Source of the DNA: Parachlamydiales bacterium
GTDB taxonomy: Bacteria; Chlamydiota; Chlamydiia; Chlamydiales; JAJFMK01
NCBI GenBank assembly: GCA_020050175.1
Contig: JAGVKY010000125.1
Location: 1-9,084, forward strand
DNA length: 9,084 nt
Reading direction: 5' to 3'
The notes beneath the pieces are model-generated. The model saw only the letters and a list, made by a program, of their open reading frames with translations, ran no database searches and had not been told where the DNA came from. This document shows positions 7,471 to 9,084 of this stretch, piece after piece. The position numbers and the translations under genes were made by a program. Positions within the stretch are counted from its first letter, which is position 1; every line of letters begins with the position of its first letter.

Positions 7471-8211
7471 ATGGTTGAAACTTCTTGGGAGACATCGAGC
7501 CGTTGGTACGACGATATCGTGGGAGACCAAGGGCACTATTATCATCAAGAGATCATCCTGCCTGGCGTTATTCGCCTACTTAACCTAAAGGCTGGAGATC
7601 ATCTTCTTGATGTTGGATGCGGCCAAGGGGTCATGGCAAGAGCTTTGCCACGCGGTGTTAAATACACAGGCGTTGATGCTTCAGCCACACTCATCAAACA
7701 AGCTAAGCAAAAATCGCCCAAAGAACGATTTATCATTGCCGACGCAACAAAACCCTACTCTTTAGAAGAAAAAGCGACGCACGCCCTTTGCATCCTTTCT
7801 TTGCAAAATATGAGCGATCCAGCAGCCGCACTTCGCGAAATAGGTAAGCATGTCAAAGGAAAGATCCTTCTTATTTTAAATCACCCCTGCTTCCGAATTC
7901 CGCGCCAATCAAGTTGGGGCGTTGACGAAGCCAAAAAAATGCAGTACCGCCGCGTTGATCGTTACATGACACCCCTCGAGGTTCCGATCCACACTCATCC
8001 CGGCACTGGCAAAGAGACAACAACATACTCTTTCCATTTTCCCTTCTCTTATTGGTTCACCTCCTGCCATCAAGCTGGCTTCTCCATTTTAGAAGCTGAA
8101 GAGTGGTGCTCTAATAAGGAAAGCACAGGAGGAAGAGCTAAGATGGAAAACCGAGCGAGAAAGGAATTCCCCCTTTTCCTAGCCCTTTTTGGCCAATCCC
8201 TCTCAAATTAG
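7471..8211 (+). CDS. Class I SAM-dependent methyltransferase, substrate unknown
   Basis: The 246-residue protein has a Rossmann-fold methyltransferase domain. Motif I is LDVGCGQG (46-53), an acidic residue ending strand 2 is Asp69 in TGVDAS, IIADA (88-92) is the motif contacting the adenine, and ALCILSLQNMSDP (105-117) is the strand and loop of motif IV. After it come ILNHPCFRIPRQSSWG (135-150) and a His-rich segment around 174-178, seen in a group of small-molecule-type methyltransferases, so a small molecule is a reasonable but unproven substrate. The N-terminal YDDIVGDQGHYYHQ segment probably covers the SAM pocket. The start at ATG 7471 is chosen because homology-like sequence begins about ten residues later. 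An upstream in-frame extension to 7303 would run through the terminator and the groEL end. The only ribosome binding site is AGGGGG (7453-7458), inside the terminator stem and 12 bases from the ATG. No separate promoter is visible. Confidence 0.85.
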   Translation: MVETSWETSSRWYDDIVGDQGHYYHQEIILPGVIRLLNLKAGDHLLDVGCGQGVMARALPRGVKYTGVDASATLIKQAKQKSPKERFIIADATKPYSLEEKATHALCILSLQNMSDPAAALREIGKHVKGKILLILNHPCFRIPRQSSWGVDEAKKMQYRRVDRYMTPLEVPIHTHPGTGKETTTYSFHFPFSYWFTSCHQAGFSILEAEEWCSNKESTGGRAKMENRARKEFPLFLALFGQSLSN

Positions 8212-8262
8212 TATCCTTCTTCTTAATCTTATCTTTGTTTTCAGAAGTTAAAATTTTCTTCT

Positions 8263-8952
8263 ATGAAAATTGCCCCTAATCTTCCCATTTTGGCCTCGGA
8301 AAATTCGAACAACTTAAAGGACTTTTTCAAAAGTTACTTTTACTATGGAAGAACGTGGTACATCGCAACTGAAGATAAATTCCATGTACGCGAAGTCATT
8401 CAAAAACAACCTTTCTGGGTAATTGCCTTAAAAGTTGTTTCTTTTGTAACAGGCGTTTTCCCTTTAATAGCCCTCTTTTTTCTCTTTAAAACTCTTGTTA
8501 ATCGTTTCGGAAAAGACTTTATCAAAGTAGAAGAGATAGAGCTCAAACAAAAAGTCCAAGAGCCACTGCCCGAGCCAAAACCAGAAAAGATATATCCTAA
8601 AAAAAGTAAAGAAGAAGTAGACGCAATCAATGCTTGGTATCGATTGCAGCAGCTAAGAATCTCGAAAGAAAAATTGAGGAGTCTTTCGATACTTGGTAAT
8701 TTCAAATGGCTAGAAAAAGGCATTGCTTTCGGCGGAACAAAAAATGATATTTTAAAACAGTGCTTCCTTATCCATCATTGGATTGCTTCTGATGATATTG
8801 ATAGATTTCAAAGAGGCGTCGATCTTTTCCACCAATTCTTAGATCAGGGAACAGATGAACAAGTCAAAGAAGCTCTGCAGAATATTATTCTTGGCCCAGT
8901 AGAAGAAATTATTCCTGTCCTAGAGCATCTCTTACGAGAATTAAAGGCATGA
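8263..8952 (+). CDS. Hypothetical membrane-anchored protein, likely chlamydia-specific family
   Basis: I do not recognise this 229-residue protein. Residues 1-50 are a short N-terminal part (MKIAPNLPIL, then aromatic-rich SYFYYGRTWYIA). Residues 51-79 form one long hydrophobic segment (FWVIALKVVSFVTGVFPL and onwards) with a Gly and a Pro near its middle, so it may be one membrane helix or a tight helical hairpin. A charged, Pro-rich linker (EPLPEPKPEKIYPKK, about 100-114) follows, then a helical soluble domain. There is no signal peptide ahead of the membrane segment. This layout, a membrane anchor followed by a helical cytosolic domain, occurs in several lineage-specific chlamydial protein families and in inclusion membrane proteins, though the hydrophobic part is shorter than the usual bilobed Inc type. 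The start has no clear ribosome binding site. The last codon and stop overlap the ATG of a truncated relative, suggesting a tandem family. Confidence 0.8.
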   Translation: MKIAPNLPILASENSNNLKDFFKSYFYYGRTWYIATEDKFHVREVIQKQPFWVIALKVVSFVTGVFPLIALFFLFKTLVNRFGKDFIKVEEIELKQKVQEPLPEPKPEKIYPKKSKEEVDAINAWYRLQQLRISKEKLRSLSILGNFKWLEKGIAFGGTKNDILKQCFLIHHWIASDDIDRFQRGVDLFHQFLDQGTDEQVKEALQNIILGPVEEIIPVLEHLLRELKA

Positions 8953-9053
8953 ATTTAAAGATCTCTCCCCATATACCGATCTTTTGTACGTCCTTAAAAA
9001 GCTATGGCTCGCTGCGCTCGCCACAGCTTCTCAAGGAAGATAAAATTTGTTAA
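8949..9053 (+). pseudogene. Truncated second copy of the preceding membrane-protein family
   Basis: An ATG overlapping the stop of the previous gene (ATGA) opens a 34-codon frame beginning MNLKISPHIPIF. It resembles the start of the neighbour, MKIAPNLPIL, and both then have a Lys-Ser-Tyr (KSY). After residue 20 the frame runs into the hairpin at 8999-9029 and stops at 9051-9053 without any hydrophobic segment. I infer the 5' end of a tandem duplicate that lost the rest of its sequence. The short match could be coincidence, but overlap and position support it. Confidence 0.5.
8996..9029 (-). terminator. Terminator hairpin for a minus-strand gene at the right edge
   Basis: AAGCTATGGC (8999-9008) pairs with GCCACAGCTT (9020-9029) with a single A-C mismatch, and GC at 9011-9012 pairs with GC at 9016-9017 inside. 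Read on the minus strand the stem is followed by five T residues (plus-strand AAAAA, 8996-9000; its first two T residues pair in the stem). It sits one base after the stop of the minus-strand frame at 9031-9084. On the plus strand no T-run follows. Confidence 0.6.
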
Positions 9054-9084
9054 GTCGAAGCAGCCGCTCGATACCTGTTTCGAA
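9031..9084 (-). CDS. 3' end of a minus-strand gene (partial), product unknown
   Basis: From the window edge a minus-strand frame reads FETGIERLLRLNKFYLP and stops at TGA (9033-9031). Only 17 residues are visible, too few for a family. The terminator hairpin one base downstream is the main reason to think it is a real gene end. Another minus-strand frame also stays open across the hairpin, so the choice of frame is uncertain. Confidence 0.35.
   Translation of the reverse strand, partial: FETGIERLLRLNKFYLP

Noticed and set aside
8212..8262. Terminator or small gene between the methyltransferase and the membrane-anchored gene
   Set aside because: The stretch is T-rich but shows no hairpin before the T-runs, and no frame with a plausible start.

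Overview
The window looks like the chromosome of a chlamydia-related bacterium (phylum Chlamydiota, probably an environmental family such as Waddliaceae, Criblamydiaceae or Parachlamydiaceae rather than Chlamydia itself). Three things point there. The order pepF-groES-groEL matches the order I remember for Chlamydia trachomatis CT112-CT111-CT110. The minus-strand order chaperone-like gene, dnaQ-like gene, mqnD matches CT260-CT261-CT262. The GroEL and GroES sequences share long stretches and the C-terminal Gly-Met-acidic-Tyr ending with chlamydial GroEL1. No search was run, so the genus is open.

Left part (1-2423, minus strand). A cluster is read right to left. It starts with a 53-residue lipoprotein, whose stop overlaps a start codon of a small protein that I take for an orthologue of the type III secretion chaperone Mcsc. 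That gene's stop overlaps the start of a DnaQ-like 3'-5' exonuclease carrying a C-terminal DUF3820-like domain. After a 205-base gap comes mqnD, for the last step of the futalosine route to the menaquinone precursor. The gap holds a 19-codon remnant of a Phd/YefM antitoxin with a strong ribosome binding site and several dyads. Beyond mqnD, the window edge carries a fragment of a DDE transposase. mqnD is therefore flanked by debris of mobile or selfish genes.

Middle part (2480-7470, plus strand). A 366-residue protein of unknown function overlaps pepF (M3B oligoendopeptidase F) by four bases. pepF is followed by groES and groEL. A CIRCE operator for the heat-shock repressor HrcA lies across the pepF stop codon: one arm is coding sequence and the other is intergenic. 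A plausible promoter lies inside the operator. groEL ends in a strong intrinsic terminator.

Right part (7471-9084). A class I SAM-dependent methyltransferase starts on the base after the groEL terminator T-tract. Next comes an unrecognised membrane-anchored protein. It overlaps the start of a second, truncated copy of its own N-terminus. The edge holds what looks like the 3' end of a minus-strand gene with a strong terminator hairpin.

Most of the window is chlamydial housekeeping. The less ordinary parts are the lipoprotein/chaperone coupling, the operator embedded in a coding end, the methyltransferase start next to a terminator, and the gene remnants.
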